From assembly GCA_022428005.1 (NCBI GenBank), contig JAKMDI010000016.1, positions 30,025 through 94,024 on the forward strand: a stretch of DNA of 64,000 bases, given 5' to 3'. This DNA comes from Flavobacteriaceae bacterium. GTDB lineage: Bacteria; Bacteroidota; Bacteroidia; Flavobacteriales; Flavobacteriaceae. Shown here piece after piece: positions 7,442 to 16,020 of this stretch. The translations under genes and the position numbers were made by a program. Every line of letters starts with the position of its first letter. The stretch's first letter is position 1. The notes below the pieces were generated by a model. The model worked only from the letters and a program-made list of their open reading frames with translations. It did not search any database and was not told the origin of the DNA.

Positions 7442-8478
7442 AGGTCTTTTACACATCTAAAACCCGTGTGTTGGGATCCAGTGTCTGGCGATGATTTCAT
7501 TTTAGAAGCCACCCTATAGCCTGAACAGTAGGTATCATTACATAGAAATGAGCCCCCCCGAATGATCCGCTGAGCGATGTAGGGATTGTAGGGGTCAAAA
7601 CTTTCCGAAGGACCTGCTGGGTTGTTCGTTGTTTTTCCTTTTAATGTCTTGTAATAGTCATAGTGGTACCAATCGGAACACCATTCCCAAACGTTTCCGG
7701 CCATGTCGTATAAACCATAGCCATTGGCTTCAAATGATTTTACAGGTGCGGAATAAAAGAATAAGTCTTTGTTTAAGTTGTCGTAGGGAAAAGTGCCCTC
7801 CCAACTGTTTGCTTTAACTGCACCCACCTCAATATCTTCGTCTCCCCAGGGGTATATTTTATCCCTAAGCCCACCTCGAGCAGCCCACTCCCACTCCGCT
7901 TCTGTAGGCAGTCTCTTACCCGCCCATTGTGCGTATGCATTGGCATCATCCCAAGAAACATGAACGACAGGGTGGTCTTCTTTTCCATCGATAGAGCTTC
8001 CTTTTCCTCTGGGTTGGCGCCAATTGGCTTTGGGTTTCCACTCCCACCAAGCAGCAAAATTATTCAAGTCCACAGGACCATTGGTGGGTTTAAAAATCAG
8101 TGAAGAAGCTTGCAGAAGAGAGTCGTGGGGTTTGGGTGTTCCCGGTGGCAGTTGTTCTTTCATTTCCTCCCAGTCAATGGGTTTTTCGGCAGTAGTAATA
8201 TATCCCGTTGCGGCCACAAAATCGGCAAACTGTGCATTGGTTACCTCCGTTTGATCAATCCAAAAACCATTTACTTTAACGCTATGGACTGGGCCCTCAT
8301 CGGGCCGGGCTTGTGGGCCATCACTCCCCATCATAAAGGTCCCTGAAGGGATCATAACCATCCCATTCGGAGGGGTTTTGGTTTCGATTTCTGCTTTACT
8401 TTTTTTTGTTTGAGAATCACAACCTATGAGTAGGCCCATAAGGAAGATTGTAAAAATATAATTGGATTTTAAACTCAT
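7438..8478 (-). CDS. Formylglycine-generating enzyme, lipoprotein form
   Basis: FGE oxidises the cysteine of the sulfatase motif C-x-P-S-R to formylglycine. The domain spans nearly the whole protein: MVMIPSGTFMMGSDG, VNGFWIDQTEVTNAQFADFV, VVHVSWDDANAYAQWAGKRLPTE, MAGNVWEWCSDWY and IIRGGSFLCNDTYCSGYR. The last segment keeps the C-x4-C cysteine pair (about residues 313 and 318) that matches the copper-binding catalytic pair of true FGEs, which separates it from many FGE-fold proteins. I start at the ATG at 8478 (MSLKSNYIFTIFLMGLLIGC) rather than the longer track start, because that gives a clean lipoprotein signal with lipobox LIGC. It is therefore predicted to act outside the cytoplasm. Three sulfatases lie 25-34 kb downstream. 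Confidence 0.85.
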   Translation of the reverse strand: MSLKSNYIFTIFLMGLLIGCDSQTKKSKAEIETKTPPNGMVMIPSGTFMMGSDGPQARPDEGPVHSVKVNGFWIDQTEVTNAQFADFVAATGYITTAEKPIDWEEMKEQLPPGTPKPHDSLLQASSLIFKPTNGPVDLNNFAAWWEWKPKANWRQPRGKGSSIDGKEDHPVVHVSWDDANAYAQWAGKRLPTEAEWEWAARGGLRDKIYPWGDEDIEVGAVKANSWEGTFPYDNLNKDLFFYSAPVKSFEANGYGLYDMAGNVWEWCSDWYHYDYYKTLKGKTTNNPAGPSESFDPYNPYIAQRIIRGGSFLCNDTYCSGYRVASKMKSSPDTGSQHTGFRCVKDL

Positions 8479-8523
8479 TTTTCTATCGTGAACCACAAAG
8501 ATGCTAATTTAAAGATTAACCGC

Positions 8524-8531
8524 TATATTTG
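8524..8531 (+). promoter_or_regulatory. -7 box upstream of the His-rich cluster
   Basis: TATATTTG matches TAnnTTTG and lies 24 bases before the ATG of the first gene of the putative metal-uptake cluster. No recognisable Zur or Fur operator is seen around it. Confidence 0.5.
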
Positions 8532-8555
8532 AATATAATTTTAATTAAGAAATAG

Positions 8556-8873
8556 ATGCCCATTAAGGTTTCAAAGTTTTTATTGTCGTCTTTATTGACA
8601 TGGATTTTGATGCTTCCCTATTGGGGCTCTTTTTCTCATATATTTGAAGGTCACGATCACAAAACCTGTGATATTTCAGAGACCCACTTTCATGAAATAG
8701 ATCTGGATTGTGATATATTAGATTATCATTTTTCTCCCCGAACAAACTTCTCACAAGACTTTGGTAGTGTTGTAGTTCTTAAAATCTCAAAGAAGAAATC
8801 TACTTCCTATGACCTTGGATATTGTTTTTTAATTGATACCCTCAGCACACTTCGAGGACCCCCCACTTCCTGA
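8556..8873 (+). CDS. Small His/Cys-containing exported protein of metal clusters
   Basis: The 105-residue protein has an N-terminal membrane or signal segment (SKFLLSSLLTWILMLPYWGSF) followed by a His/Cys-rich stretch (HIFEGHDHKTCDISETHFHEIDLDCDI) and ends in LRGPPTS. Small proteins with this plan, an N-terminal hydrophobic segment, His/Cys pairs and a terminal LRxPP, commonly precede TonB receptors or efflux genes for metals in Bacteroidetes, but no function is established that I know of. It leads a same-strand group with a His/Glu-rich lipoprotein and a ZnuD-like receptor, so a metal-related periplasmic role is inferred. Confidence 0.6.
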   Translation: MPIKVSKFLLSSLLTWILMLPYWGSFSHIFEGHDHKTCDISETHFHEIDLDCDILDYHFSPRTNFSQDFGSVVVLKISKKKSTSYDLGYCFLIDTLSTLRGPPTS

Positions 8874-8933
8874 CTTATTTTTTTGCACCCCAATGGGGTA
8901 AAGTAAGTTTATATCAATTTTAAATTAAATACC

Positions 8934-9530
8934 ATGTTTAAGAAATATTTATTAAATGCTTTTGTCTTATTGTGTTCCTTTTTGTTACCAATCAGCTGCT
9001 CCAAAGACAACGATACACCTGAACACATTCATGAAGAAGAGTTAATTACGCGTGTCACCCTAAAGATTAAAAAACAAGGATCTGCCGATGCAGCAGTTAC
9101 CTATACTTGGAATGATGATCATGAAGAAGAGGGGCACAGTGAAGAAGAAGAAGGTCACGATGAAGATGGCGTCCATGTTGAGTTAGAGGCCAATTCAACC
9201 TATGAGGTGGAGGTTGGTTTTTTTAATGCGTCTGACCCTGCTGATATTGAAGACATAACAGAAGAGGTAAAGGCTGAGGCCGATGAGCATCAGGTCTTTC
9301 TCGAGTTAATTGAAATTCAAGGCCTATCCATTGTAGCGGCTGCGAACGATTCCACGGACAGCAATGGCAACCCTTTGTTTCTAAAATCTGTGTGGACGAC
9401 TACAGCAGTTTCTGCTGGTGAGGTTAGGGTATATTTAATTCATGAACCCACCGCCAAGTCAGGATCAACACGTAATGATTTTGGTGGAGAGATCGATGTA
9501 AAAGTCGATTTCCATGTGGATGTTGAATAA
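8934..9530 (+). CDS. His/Asp/Glu-rich lipoprotein, probably surface exposed
   Basis: A lipoprotein signal (LLPISC) is followed by SKDND, which resembles the flavobacterial lipoprotein export signal (Cys-Ser-Lys-Asp-Asp type) that sends lipoproteins to the cell surface. Two low-complexity acidic/His segments follow (HIHEEE near residue 30 and DDHEEEGHSEEEEGHDEDGVH near 65-85), suitable for binding divalent metal. The rest is a beta-type domain ending in IDVKVDFHVDVE. The receptor gene begins 8 bases after the stop, so they are one transcript. I infer a metal-capturing partner of the receptor; no named family is assigned. Confidence 0.6.
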   Translation: MFKKYLLNAFVLLCSFLLPISCSKDNDTPEHIHEEELITRVTLKIKKQGSADAAVTYTWNDDHEEEGHSEEEEGHDEDGVHVELEANSTYEVEVGFFNASDPADIEDITEEVKAEADEHQVFLELIEIQGLSIVAAANDSTDSNGNPLFLKSVWTTTAVSAGEVRVYLIHEPTAKSGSTRNDFGGEIDVKVDFHVDVE

Positions 9531-9538
9531 GTTAAAAG

Positions 9539-11962
9539 ATGCTTACATTTAGCATGAGACTGAATAGACTGGTGCTGACACTTATTTTTGTCAGCACCGG
9601 TTTTGCTTTTTCCCAAGAATGCAATATTAAATTGAGGGGTAAAATTATTGATTTGCACGAAGACAGCCCCCTCGATAATGCCTTTATCCAAATTTTAGAG
9701 ACCAACCAAACGGCAGTTTCGTCGGCAAAGGGCGATTTTGTTTTTGATAATTTATGTCCAGGAAAAATTATTGTAAAAATCTCTCATATCAGTTGTGAGG
9801 ACTTGATCAAAGAGATCGATTTGAAAAAATCTATGGACATAAAATTCTTCATGGAACATCATATAGCGTTTTTAGAGGAGGTAATCATAGAAGAAAGCCA
9901 AGTGAAGAAACTGTCTTCAACTGCTAAGACCTATTTGCTTTCTGAGCGACAGCGCGACCGTTCCAGCAGTCAGGGTCTGGGAGTGGCCTTGGAAAACATC
10001 AGTGGTGTCAACAATATTAAAACCGGTAACAATATTGTAAAGCCTGTTATCCATGGAATGTTTGGAAGTCGAATTGGTATTATTTACAACGGTATACCTT
10101 TGGAAAATCAACAATGGGGTCAAGATCACGCCCCGACTATAGATCACAATGCTTTTGAAAATATCCGATTGATTAAAGGTGCGGGTACCTTAAAATACTC
10201 AGGAGACTCCCCAGGTGGGGTAATCGTTTTAGAATCTAAATCGCTTCCTATTCGGGACACCCTTTATGGAAAAACAATTATAAATGGAATGACCAATGGC
10301 CGTGGAGTAAATTTAATTAGCTCTTGGGTTAGGTCTTTTCAGAGTGGTAAATATTTTAAGATTCAAGGAACTTTAAAGAAAAACGGGGATTATTCAAGCC
10401 CAGATTATATCTTGTTGAATACTGGAAACGAGGAAAAAAATATCACCTTTTCTTTGGGTCGAAACAAAATTCTAAGCCAGTGGAAAGTGGGTTTTAGTTT
10501 TTTTAGTAATGAAATTGGAATTCTTAGGAGTTCCCATATTGGGAATGTAGATGATTTGTTGAGGGCCATTGAATCCAAATCACCACTTATCATTAATCCA
10601 TTTACTTATGATGTGAATGCCCCCAAACAAAAAAATAAACACCACACTGCTTTTTTTCAATATTCAAAGAGATACGATTTTAACAGCAAATTAAATTTCC
10701 AATACAGTTGGCAAAGGAATAACCGTCAGGAGTTCGATATCAGGCGGGGTGATAATAAGAACAAAGCTTCGGTCGATTTGCTCTTAAACACCCATATATT
10801 CAACTCAAACTATGAGTGGGGCAGGGGGGTAATGCGCCATGACTCAGGGATTTTTATGCAGATACAAGATAATTTTTCCAATCCCGACACCCAAGTTAAA
10901 AGATTGATACCAGACTATTTCAAAACCAAATACGGAAGCTATTTTACTACCACCATCACCCCGTCCAATGCAATTAATTACGATTTTGGAATCCGATGGG
11001 AAAGTCACCACAACTCAATTCAAAAATATTATGACAACAGACGTTGGGAAGCGGATCAATACGAATCTCTTTACGGAAGCTATGTCATTAAAGAAGTGGC
11101 AGGACAAAAACTGGTAAAACGCAAGCTTGTTTTTAATAATATTTCTGTCAATGCGGGAATGAATTTCAACTTGGGCGATGCCAAAGTATTGGGGCTAAAT
11201 TTTTATTTAACCCAACGTGCTCCAGATATATCGGAGATGTTCAGCGATGGTTTGCACCATGCCCTTGCCACCATAGAATATGGTGATCCCTCATTGACTC
11301 AGGAGACTACAAAAAAAGTAGTATTCAATTTTGAAAAAAATAAAGGAGCTTTACAGTACAGTATTGGCCCCTATTTAAGCTGGGCTCAGAATTTTATCAT
11401 CATAGAACCCGAAGGGCTGTTGCAAACCACCAGAGGGGCATTTCCTTTTTGGGAATTCAAGGCTGTAGACGCCATGCTAAAAGGTATTGATTTTGACCTT
11501 TCTTTTCAGATCAGCGATTATATAAGTTTTGAACACAGCAGTTCCTGGATTGATGGAATTAACCGAAATACCAAAACACCACTTATCAATATGCCCCCCG
11601 TAAACATCAGAAATCATTTCCTGTTTTCATTGCCTCGATGGAAATCATTTTTGATGGCTTTGACCAGTAATAATTTTTTAAGACAGAACCAATTCCCCGA
11701 TAATAATTTTTACACTGATGTTGTGGAAAATGGAAAAATTGTGAATAAACTAGTGGACATAAGTACGCCGCCAGATGCTTATCACCATATTGGAATGGAG
11801 ATGCATTGGGGACCTTATTCACTGAAGCATAATAAAATTAGGTTTTCTCTTATCTTTGATAATATGTTGAATACTAACTACAGAACGTACCTCAATAGGT
11901 TGCGATTTTATGCCGATGAAATGGGAAGGAATGTGATGTTACAAATCAAGTTTAACCACTAA
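9539..11962 (+). CDS. TonB-dependent outer membrane receptor, ZnuD-like
   Basis: This 807-residue outer membrane receptor has a signal peptide (LVLTLIFVSTGFAFSQ), a carboxypeptidase-regulatory-like domain (about 30-105), a plug (about 140-235) and a 22-strand type barrel. The plug contains GMFGSRIGIIYNGIPLENQQWGQDHAP, resembling the zinc/haem receptor ZnuD and its relatives in which a DHA motif follows the NGI turn. Together with the preceding His-rich proteins this suggests uptake of zinc or another divalent metal, which is inference. The start could be the ATG at 9539 or at 9554; the latter gives a more canonical signal peptide. A 9-bp hairpin lies inside the signal-peptide codons. Confidence 0.8.
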   Translation: MLTFSMRLNRLVLTLIFVSTGFAFSQECNIKLRGKIIDLHEDSPLDNAFIQILETNQTAVSSAKGDFVFDNLCPGKIIVKISHISCEDLIKEIDLKKSMDIKFFMEHHIAFLEEVIIEESQVKKLSSTAKTYLLSERQRDRSSSQGLGVALENISGVNNIKTGNNIVKPVIHGMFGSRIGIIYNGIPLENQQWGQDHAPTIDHNAFENIRLIKGAGTLKYSGDSPGGVIVLESKSLPIRDTLYGKTIINGMTNGRGVNLISSWVRSFQSGKYFKIQGTLKKNGDYSSPDYILLNTGNEEKNITFSLGRNKILSQWKVGFSFFSNEIGILRSSHIGNVDDLLRAIESKSPLIINPFTYDVNAPKQKNKHHTAFFQYSKRYDFNSKLNFQYSWQRNNRQEFDIRRGDNKNKASVDLLLNTHIFNSNYEWGRGVMRHDSGIFMQIQDNFSNPDTQVKRLIPDYFKTKYGSYFTTTITPSNAINYDFGIRWESHHNSIQKYYDNRRWEADQYESLYGSYVIKEVAGQKLVKRKLVFNNISVNAGMNFNLGDAKVLGLNFYLTQRAPDISEMFSDGLHHALATIEYGDPSLTQETTKKVVFNFEKNKGALQYSIGPYLSWAQNFIIIEPEGLLQTTRGAFPFWEFKAVDAMLKGIDFDLSFQISDYISFEHSSSWIDGINRNTKTPLINMPPVNIRNHFLFSLPRWKSFLMALTSNNFLRQNQFPDNNFYTDVVENGKIVNKLVDISTPPDAYHHIGMEMHWGPYSLKHNKIRFSLIFDNMLNTNYRTYLNRLRFYADEMGRNVMLQIKFNH
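9571..9598 (+). other. Perfect hairpin inside the receptor signal-peptide codons
   Basis: GGTGCTGAC, a 10-base AT-rich loop ending in T5, and GTCAGCACC form a 9-bp perfect stem. It lies 40 bases after the lipoprotein stop and 17-32 bases inside the receptor frame, depending on the start used. It could partly terminate, stabilise an mRNA end or limit translation so the receptor is made at a different level from the lipoprotein. Confidence 0.45.
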
Positions 11963-11966
11963 TCAT

Positions 11967-12530
11967 ATGAGACTTCGACACTTTTTAATCTTGCTTTTTT
12001 TGGCGGGATATCCTACTTTATTTTTTGCACAAGAATACGATGATGTCTACATAGAGCCAATCAATGATCCATCCGCCGACGGACAACGTTTTTTTGTTGA
12101 GGATTTATTGGACTTGGCGGGTTATGTTCCCGAAAACATTCAGATCTATCAAACCCTTCCCAATAAAGCCAGGGTATTTAGAGTCAAATTGGACAGTGTC
12201 AATGGGGGATTTGTTTTTGTGCGATGGGACAAAACCAAAAAGGAAAACTATGTGGCCAATAAGATGATTGACCCGGGTGTCTATTACAACCTGAAAGCGG
12301 CCAAGGAAATCATGAGAAAGCAAACCAATAAAGCTAATTTCACGGTAGATGACGTGTCACTTCAAGCGCCCGATCAAGAACAAATAAACTCCTCAGACAT
12401 CACCGAGCTAAGGGAGGAATTTGAACTCAAAAATGAGGAAAAAAAACTTCACGAGGAACAAGCTTCTGAGAAAAGAAAAGCAAGAGATACGCGCAGAGAA
12501 GAAAGGAAGAAGAAAAAACTATTTGATTAG
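11967..12530 (+). CDS. Secreted protein with highly charged C-terminal tail, unrecognised
   Basis: I do not recognise this 187-residue protein. It has a signal peptide (HFLILLFLAGYPTLFFAQ), a conserved-looking globular part (FFVEDLLDLAGYVPENIQIYQTLP, GGFVFVRWDKTKKENYV) and a helical, strongly charged tail of about 45 residues (EELRE ... KRKARDTRREERKKKKLFD) that may be a coiled coil. It follows the receptor by 4 bases and is probably the last gene of the metal cluster transcript. Its stop shares TTAG with the Rieske gene on the opposite strand. Confidence 0.6.
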   Translation: MRLRHFLILLFLAGYPTLFFAQEYDDVYIEPINDPSADGQRFFVEDLLDLAGYVPENIQIYQTLPNKARVFRVKLDSVNGGFVFVRWDKTKKENYVANKMIDPGVYYNLKAAKEIMRKQTNKANFTVDDVSLQAPDQEQINSSDITELREEFELKNEEKKLHEEQASEKRKARDTRREERKKKKLFD

Positions 12531-12988
12531 CGGTTCACCGTCAATATAGTGCCCTCAATCATGGTATTGTAGCAAGTAAGTTTTAGCCCGGAACCGGAGC
12601 AGTCGTCGCTAAAAGACCTGTTGTGATTGGAACAAACAAAATTGGAGTTTTGATGGGACCACTGGTTGTTTGCCCCTGCATGAGGACATACATTACTGAA
12701 AGCCCGAATTTGGGTGTCGCTGATTCTCAGCAATAGCATATTTTCATCCATGTAATTCATCCAACCGCCCACTGAAGCCAGCTGAGAAAAATTAGAGTTA
12801 TTTAAATCGATGGTTACAGCCGCGTCTTGAGATGTGCCAGAATTCATGCCTCCACCATTGGAAACAGGTGCAGCTGAATATCCATCATCGTCACCTGAAC
12901 TGCAGGCTTCGAGCATTGAAATCCCAAACATTGAAAAAACCACTGGTGCGCAAGCCGTTTTTAAAAAATCTCTTCTTTTATTTTCCAT
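12527..12988 (-). CDS. Rieske [2Fe-2S] protein, Tat lipoprotein
   Basis: The 153-residue protein has a twin-arginine leader (MENKRRDFLKTACAPVVF) that ends in a lipobox (LEAC), followed by SSGDDDG, which could act as a surface-export signal. The C-terminal half carries both Rieske cluster motifs: CPHAG (C-x-H) and CSNHNRSF (C-x2-H). It is therefore an exported iron-sulfur electron carrier, not part of a bc1 complex by context. The natural partner is unknown; the Tat-exported GMC dehydrogenase 5 kb away is one candidate. It is transcribed towards the metal cluster and overlaps its last gene by four bases. Confidence 0.85.
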   Translation of the reverse strand: MENKRRDFLKTACAPVVFSMFGISMLEACSSGDDDGYSAAPVSNGGGMNSGTSQDAAVTIDLNNSNFSQLASVGGWMNYMDENMLLLRISDTQIRAFSNVCPHAGANNQWSHQNSNFVCSNHNRSFSDDCSGSGLKLTCYNTMIEGTILTVNR

Positions 12989-13085
12989 AGCATATTAAGA
13001 TTTAAACACATTCAAAGATATGAATATAGTTTAACAATTTTATAAAAATGTTAAACAAAATTAATATGCATTAGAAACTTTAATC

Positions 13086-13093
13086 TATTTTTG
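13086..13093 (+). promoter_or_regulatory. -7 box that decides the start of the next receptor gene
   Basis: TATTTTTG overlaps the TTG at 13091 used by the ORF track. Transcription from this box would begin around 13098, so translation must start at the ATG at 13109, about 10 bases into the message. Confidence 0.6.
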
Positions 13094-13108
13094 CCCAAAA
13101 ATACTTCT

Positions 13109-15472
13109 ATGCTCAAGCATCTGTACTTAATACTGATAGTATTAGATTTTCATCATTCAATTGCCCAAACCACGGGTCAATTTTCAGGAAGGGTACTCGA
13201 TCAGCAAACCCAGCTGCCGATTCCTGGGGTGACCGTTCTGTTAGAAGGAACGGTAATTGGGGTTGTTACAAACGATGAGGGGTACTTTTCTTTTGAAGAC
13301 ATTCCACCCAGAACTTACAACCTTGTGGTCCGCCATTTGGGTTATCAATCTCAAACGGTCTTTAATATAATTGTCAAAACATTCGGTACGCCCCCCTTGC
13401 AAATATTGATGGAGGAATCCTCGGATGCGTTGGATGAAATAGTTGTTTTTCAGAGCCCTTTCAGGACTTCAATAGAGACGCCATTGTCCACACAAACCTT
13501 TTCTGCCGTTGAAATTGAAACCTATCCAGGAGGCAACAACGATATTACCAAAGTCATTCAAAGTATGCCCGGAATATCACCTTCTATTGGTGGGTTTAGA
13601 AATGATATTATCATTAGGGGAGGTGCACCCAATGAATCTGTTTATTATCTCGATGGAATAGAAATTCCAAACATTAATCATTTTAGCACCCAAGGCAGTG
13701 CAGGAGGACCTGTGGGGATGTTAAACGTATCTTTTATTCGAGAGGTCACCCTTTCGAGTTCCGCTTTTGGAGCCGAATATGACAATCCACTGTCAGGGGT
13801 TTTGTCTTTTGAACAAAGATCAGGAAATCCCAACAGGTTTGGAGGGAATTTCAGATTGGGAGCAAGCGAAGCGGCTTTGACGCTCGAGGGACCCTTGTTT
13901 CGAAAAGACAAAGAAAAGCCAGCAAAAACCACCTTGCTTTTTTCTGTGAGGAGGAGCTATCTTCAATTTCTTTTTGAATTGATTGGTTTGCCCATAAGAC
14001 CAGATTATTGGGATTTCCAATGGAAAGTAAATCATGAAATTGATGCTTACAACACCCTTACCTTTCTCGGCTTGGGAACGGTTGATGACTTTTCGGTAAA
14101 AGCTCCTGATGATTTTGATGCAGAGCAGCAGGCGACCATTGAACAAGTACCCATTATTGAACAGAAAACCATTACGGTTGGAGTGTCGTGGAATAGGAAA
14201 TATAAAAATGGAAAGGGCGCCATGACCACTGCCATCAGTACCAACAGATTACAAAATATTTTTTCTCGATATCGGGACAACACTCAAAAAACGGGGATTA
14301 TTTTTAAAAATGATTCCTATGAGCAAGAGACCAAGCTTCGCTATCAGACCCTACACTATTTGAATGAGTGGAAATTGGCTGCTGGAACCAATATTCAGTA
14401 TGCTGACTATTTCAATGACACCCAAAGCATACTTTATAATATCAACTACAGCACGGGAATAGATTTTTTAAAATATGGGTTTTTTGCCAAGGGAGAACGA
14501 AAATTTTTTGATGACAATCTCGGTTTATCATTTGGTTTTAGATTCGATGCAGACACCTTTTCAGAGGGATCCAGCTTAATGGACAATTTCTCACCGCGTC
14601 TTTCCCTGACATACAACCTCACAGAGGACCAAACTTGGAAGATGAATGCCTCGGTGGGAAGATATTATAAAATACCCACCTACACTATGCTGGGGTATCA
14701 GGACAACCTGAGAACGTTCATAAATCAGAAGGCCAAATACACCCAAAGCGATCATTTCGTGATGGGAATAGAATACGCACCGGGCAATGCCTCAAGGGTA
14801 ACCCTTGAAGGATTTTATAAAAAATACAGCCAATACCCAATATCACTCATAGATGGGGTGTCAATAGCAAATAAAGGAGGCGATTTTGAGGTCTTGGGGA
14901 ACGAGGCCATAGCTACAGACGGACGAGGAAAAAGTTATGGAATAGAGGCATTGTACCAACAAAAACTCACTAAAAATTTCTATGGTGTTTTTGCCTACAC
15001 CTATTTCCACAGTCAATTTACCACAGCCAATGGGGACTATTTGCCCTCGGTTTGGGACAGTCGAAACTTGATCTCTTTTTCTGGTGGATATAAGTTAAAA
15101 AGAAACTGGGAGATTAGTGCGCGCTGGCGTTTTTCTGGAAAAACCCCCTATGTTCCAGTGGATCAAATTGCATCTTTGTCGGCCTATCCCGAGATTGTAT
15201 TGGACTACAATCAGTTGGGAAATGTTAAGTTGGACCCCTTTAATTTGGCAGATATCAGGTTTGATAAAAAGTGGAATTTTAAACGCTATGCATTTAATTT
15301 TTATTTTGAGATTCAAAATTTCTTAGCCCAGGCAGTACCCAGACCGGAGGAATATGGACTCAATAGATCTGAAACAGGAGCGCTGATATTGCCGAGATCC
15401 TTGGTAAAGGTAAACACGGACGAAAATAATAATATCCCCATTCCCACTTTTGGGTTTGTGGTGGATTTTTAG
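13109..15472 (+). CDS. TonB-dependent receptor
   Basis: At 787 residues from the chosen ATG this is an outer membrane TonB-dependent receptor. It has a signal peptide (MLKHLYLILIVLDFHHSIAQ), a carboxypeptidase-regulatory-like domain (GRVLDQQTQLPIPGVTVLLEG, about 25-105), a plug with NDITKVIQSMPGISPSIGGFRNDIIIRGG and VYYLDGIEIPN, and a long barrel ending in an aromatic residue (FGFVVDF). The track start at the upstream TTG lies within the -7 promoter box and is rejected. No SusD partner follows and the substrate is not evident. It stands alone and its stop is 2 bases from the convergent rimM stop. Confidence 0.85.
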   Translation: MLKHLYLILIVLDFHHSIAQTTGQFSGRVLDQQTQLPIPGVTVLLEGTVIGVVTNDEGYFSFEDIPPRTYNLVVRHLGYQSQTVFNIIVKTFGTPPLQILMEESSDALDEIVVFQSPFRTSIETPLSTQTFSAVEIETYPGGNNDITKVIQSMPGISPSIGGFRNDIIIRGGAPNESVYYLDGIEIPNINHFSTQGSAGGPVGMLNVSFIREVTLSSSAFGAEYDNPLSGVLSFEQRSGNPNRFGGNFRLGASEAALTLEGPLFRKDKEKPAKTTLLFSVRRSYLQFLFELIGLPIRPDYWDFQWKVNHEIDAYNTLTFLGLGTVDDFSVKAPDDFDAEQQATIEQVPIIEQKTITVGVSWNRKYKNGKGAMTTAISTNRLQNIFSRYRDNTQKTGIIFKNDSYEQETKLRYQTLHYLNEWKLAAGTNIQYADYFNDTQSILYNINYSTGIDFLKYGFFAKGERKFFDDNLGLSFGFRFDADTFSEGSSLMDNFSPRLSLTYNLTEDQTWKMNASVGRYYKIPTYTMLGYQDNLRTFINQKAKYTQSDHFVMGIEYAPGNASRVTLEGFYKKYSQYPISLIDGVSIANKGGDFEVLGNEAIATDGRGKSYGIEALYQQKLTKNFYGVFAYTYFHSQFTTANGDYLPSVWDSRNLISFSGGYKLKRNWEISARWRFSGKTPYVPVDQIASLSAYPEIVLDYNQLGNVKLDPFNLADIRFDKKWNFKRYAFNFYFEIQNFLAQAVPRPEEYGLNRSETGALILPRSLVKVNTDENNNIPIPTFGFVVDF

Positions 15473-15474
15473 AA

Positions 15475-15999
15475 TTATTTAAAAATATCCAATAGGCCTT
15501 CTGGAAGTTCGAAGTGTATCTTTTTATTTTTTTTGTCCAGTTTCTTGATAAAGTTATCGTGAACCGGGATCAATATTTCCGTACCCGCTGAGTCAATTAC
15601 AAAAAGCGCTTGAGGACCTGCATCATTAACCGCGGTGATCCTTCCAATGGATTTTCCGTCGTCAGCGATGGCATAGAAATCGATCACCTCGTGGTAGTAA
15701 AATTTATCGTCCTCTAGTGGTGCCAACATATTTAAAGGTAAATAGACTTCTTTTTTAATTAATTCGGATGCATCACTTTCTGAATCTACACCTTCAAATT
15801 TTACCCTTAAAAGCGCCGATTTGTGCAAGCGACACTGGTCAATAAAATAAGGTACCAAACCTTCGGAAGTGGTTACAAAAAGCGAGTTGAGGTCGGCATA
15901 ATCGCTGGGTGTGTCCGTATCTAATTTTAAAAGAATTTCACCTTTAAAGCTGTATTTTCCAACAATGGTTCCCAAGAAGAAACAGTCTTCTTTAAGCAT
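15475..15999 (-). CDS. rimM: Ribosome maturation factor RimM
   Basis: RimM assists assembly of the head of the 30S subunit and binds S19. The 174-residue protein shows the N-terminal RimM barrel (FFLGTIVGKYSFKGEILLKLDTDTP) and the PRC-like C-terminal domain (YYHEVIDFYAIADDGKSIGRITAV ... VIDSAGTEILIPVHDNFIKKLD). It is encoded 21 bases after rpsP on the same strand, the usual rpsP-rimM pairing. Confidence 0.95.
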   Translation of the reverse strand: MLKEDCFFLGTIVGKYSFKGEILLKLDTDTPSDYADLNSLFVTTSEGLVPYFIDQCRLHKSALLRVKFEGVDSESDASELIKKEVYLPLNMLAPLEDDKFYYHEVIDFYAIADDGKSIGRITAVNDAGPQALFVIDSAGTEILIPVHDNFIKKLDKKNKKIHFELPEGLLDIFK

Positions 16000-16020
16000 G
16001 ATGATTTAGAGGAGAAACGA

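Noticed and set aside
13091-13108. TTG start of the TonB receptor in the ORF track
   Set aside because: The TTG is part of the -7 box; the ATG at 13109 gives a proper signal peptide.
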